This document shows, piece after piece, positions 62,339 through 64,000 of a stretch of DNA of 64,000 nucleotides (the stretch's first letter is position 1; each line of letters begins with the position of its first letter). The stretch is from Onchocerca volvulus (lineage: Eukaryota > Nematoda > Chromadorea > Rhabditida > Onchocercidae), in contig HG738138.1 of assembly GCA_000499405.2 (NCBI GenBank), forward strand, positions 7,810,888 through 7,874,887, read 5' to 3'. Position numbers and translations under genes: made by a program. Under the pieces are notes generated by a model, which was not told the DNA's origin, searched no databases, and saw nothing but the letters and a program-made list of their open reading frames with translations.

Positions 62339-64000
62339 ATTTTGATAGACTTTTATCCAACAAGCAATATTCTCATAGCATTCTTTAAACTTCTGGAAAC
62401 ATGCTACTGCTTCGATACTACCAACCTCTGCTACTTCTATTTCAAGACATGAGATTCAATCGAAATTCGGAAGAATCTCTCTCCAGTTCGTTTTTTTTTT
62501 TTTTTTTTTTTTCTTCTTCTTTTACTGACTTCTTGAATTACAAAATCTTAAAAATATTAGAGCACCTGTTCTAGCTACATAAGACCACGGTGCAAAACAT
62601 TGCTCAACAATCTGTTCTGTGCAGAAAATTGTTCGTATCCATGTTGGCAACTTTTTCTCATTCAGTGCTGCAGATACTAAAGCCTTCCACATTGCATCAG
62701 AAGAACGTTTCAATCGACTGTGAGTTGAAGTAATATTTTCGATAGTTGATAGCAAAAGCTATAAGACAAACCTTAAACATTAAACTTCGAAATATTCTAG
62801 AAATAAAAATAGAACTACAAATGAGAAAATCATAAGACAAAATCCTCTTATTCCAAACGAAAATTGAACTTGAAAGAACTGAATTCCAACCTGTTTTGAT
62901 GTTACACTCCGACCTGCAACTACATCTAGCTGGTAACTTTGTGAAAGCCGTCGAATAGGTGCATCACAGTATTCTCGACCGAACTTCGAATCATAATAAT
63001 ACATCACAACATCCCAAATGTGTTCCAACTTTCGCGCTAAATCATTTTATCCAAAGTTTATATTATATCAGGCAAATCAAATCCACATAATTCAGTGCAT
63101 CATTTATGAAAGCTATGTATCATAAAAAGCAGTAGTATTAAATACTCAAAAACTAACCACTATTATTTTTAGTAGCACGCGAACTCCTGGGATAGCAACC
63201 CAAAGAGGTGAAATTAACAAAATGTTTGACAACGGTATTCATGCCATGTTCCAAAAGATCACGCATAGCGGGACATAGTTGTTTTCTAATGACGGTAACT
63301 ACTTCCTCTTCACTACATTTGAAAATCTAAATTAGAAAAAAAAAAAAAATCATTTATAAGAGAAAAATTAAGTCCTTTCATTTAATTTTAAGTCAAAAAT
63401 AGGATTTTGTGAAAATCATATTAAGGAAAAACAATCAGTAACAGATGAATTTCATGTTAATAAATCAATGATTTCAGAAAGTAGGGGCACAGTGACTAAG
63501 GAGATCATTTTGACTTGAAAGATAACAATGCGATGTTATTTTCGCTGTAAGTTCATCAAGCATTAATTAGTATTAAAGCTTGAATCACAAAGAAAATAGG
63601 GTGAAAATGGTATTTACAATGTTCTGTTATCCTTTGGTATTCCAAAGAATCTATAAGAATTCTTTCCCAAAGATTTCTGGAAGCTTTTAGGTAAAAAAAA
63701 AAAAAAAATGATACCAAATAAAGAACCTCATCATATGATTTATCAGACGAGTCAGTATGAAACATGTCGGTATCCACCGAAAGCAAAAGATATTTCTCCA
63801 TAACTTGAATTGTTGCATCAACTGCTAATTCTATTCGTGCCCGTTCATCACTAAAGTTATCAGATCTATCAACAACTTCATCATTCTACAGAAAATAAAA
63901 ATACTGTAAATCTGTACATAGTTTTGGAAACACTTGCCCATAATGACTTCCTTGTGGTGTTTGCTTCAGCTGATTACGCTCGAATTTCTGATTAAACCTT
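62339..64000 (-). CDS. RUNDC1-like RUN-domain protein, cut by right edge
   Basis: C-terminal part of a RUN-domain protein of the RUNDC1 type. From the right edge: RFNQKFERNQLKQTPQG (63941-64000), about 63893-63728 (DERARIELAVDATIQVMEKY), about 63690-63620, about 63330-63160 (EEEVVTVIRKQLCPAMRDLL, EHGMNTVVKHF), about 63040-62892 (WDVVMYYYDSKFGREYCDAP, IRRLSQSYQLDV) and 62755 to about 62565 (LKRSSDAMWKALVSAALNEK, then EQCFAPWSYVART). Human RUNDC1 has the same landmarks: QLCPALRDLL, KYY..K.GR.Y...P.RKLSQSF, KRS.DS.LKALVC.ALNE and PWSYMAHTG. A final exon is possible at about 62438-62339 (EVAEVGSIEAVACFQKFKEC, stop TAA), joined in phase after ACAG|GTGCTC, but its acceptor is weak; otherwise translation ends at 62522. 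The N-terminal half lies outside the window. Confidence 0.82.

Noticed and set aside
1..64000. tRNA, rRNA, spliced-leader RNA genes and CRISPR arrays
   Set aside because: No cloverleaf T-loop pattern, no spliced-leader exon sequence and no spaced repeat array was seen; an algorithmic scan was not possible here.

Overview
The window is nuclear DNA of a nematode. It is AT-rich, its genes are split by many short introns, most 3' splice sites are TTTCAG-like, and several start codons sit just behind an acceptor-like site, as expected for spliced-leader trans-splicing. Two short stretches on either side of the first exon of one gene encode bacterial-type proteins (TldD and elongation factor G). 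Their likeliest source is the Wolbachia endosymbiont, which would point to a filarial (onchocercid) worm. Species and source are inferred, not proven.

Layout, left to right. 1-2.8 kb (-): 5' part of a CED-5/DOCK180 Rac activator, cut by the window edge. 5.06-6.41 kb (-): complete clarin-like tetraspan gene. 7.3-7.65 kb (-): two exons of an unrecognised membrane protein. 7.97-10.93 kb (-): type I membrane protein with a zona pellucida-type (ZP) ectodomain, possibly with a small gene on the opposite strand inside it. 14.40-18.51 kb (+): complete 15-exon CCDC6 homologue. 22.90-29.55 kb (-): KCMF1-type zinc-finger ubiquitin ligase followed, after only about 140 bp, by an unrecognised multi-exon gene; this looks like a two-gene operon. 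32.50-33.94 kb (+): complete claudin-like tetraspan. 35.93-39.85 kb (-): MGAT2 (GlcNAc-transferase II), with bacterial tldD and fusA fragments on either side of exon 1. 41.47-44.11 kb (-): NFRKB/INO80G homologue, head to head with 44.71-49.18 kb (+) NELF-B. 50.30-55.12 kb (+): TOM1. 55.94-61.01 kb (-): TGFBRAP1/VPS3. 61.6-62.2 kb: imperfect duplicated block. 62.3-64 kb (-): RUNDC1-like gene running off the right edge.

The genes are mostly conserved housekeeping loci. They cover endosomal traffic (TOM1, TGFBRAP1/VPS3), transcription and chromatin (NELF-B, NFRKB), glycosylation (MGAT2), ubiquitin ligation (KCMF1) and cytoskeletal signalling (DOCK). They do not form one pathway. The most unusual content is the pair of bacterial gene fragments near the MGAT2 start, the NELF-B gene in a nematode (NELF is reported missing from C. 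elegans), the tight KCMF1/unknown gene pair, a near-perfect 25-bp hairpin at 9.23 kb and the duplicated block at 61.6-62.2 kb. Exon boundaries were read by eye from splice motifs and reading-phase consistency. Those for CCDC6, NELF-B, TOM1, clarin and the claudin-like gene close exactly in frame; the others are approximate.
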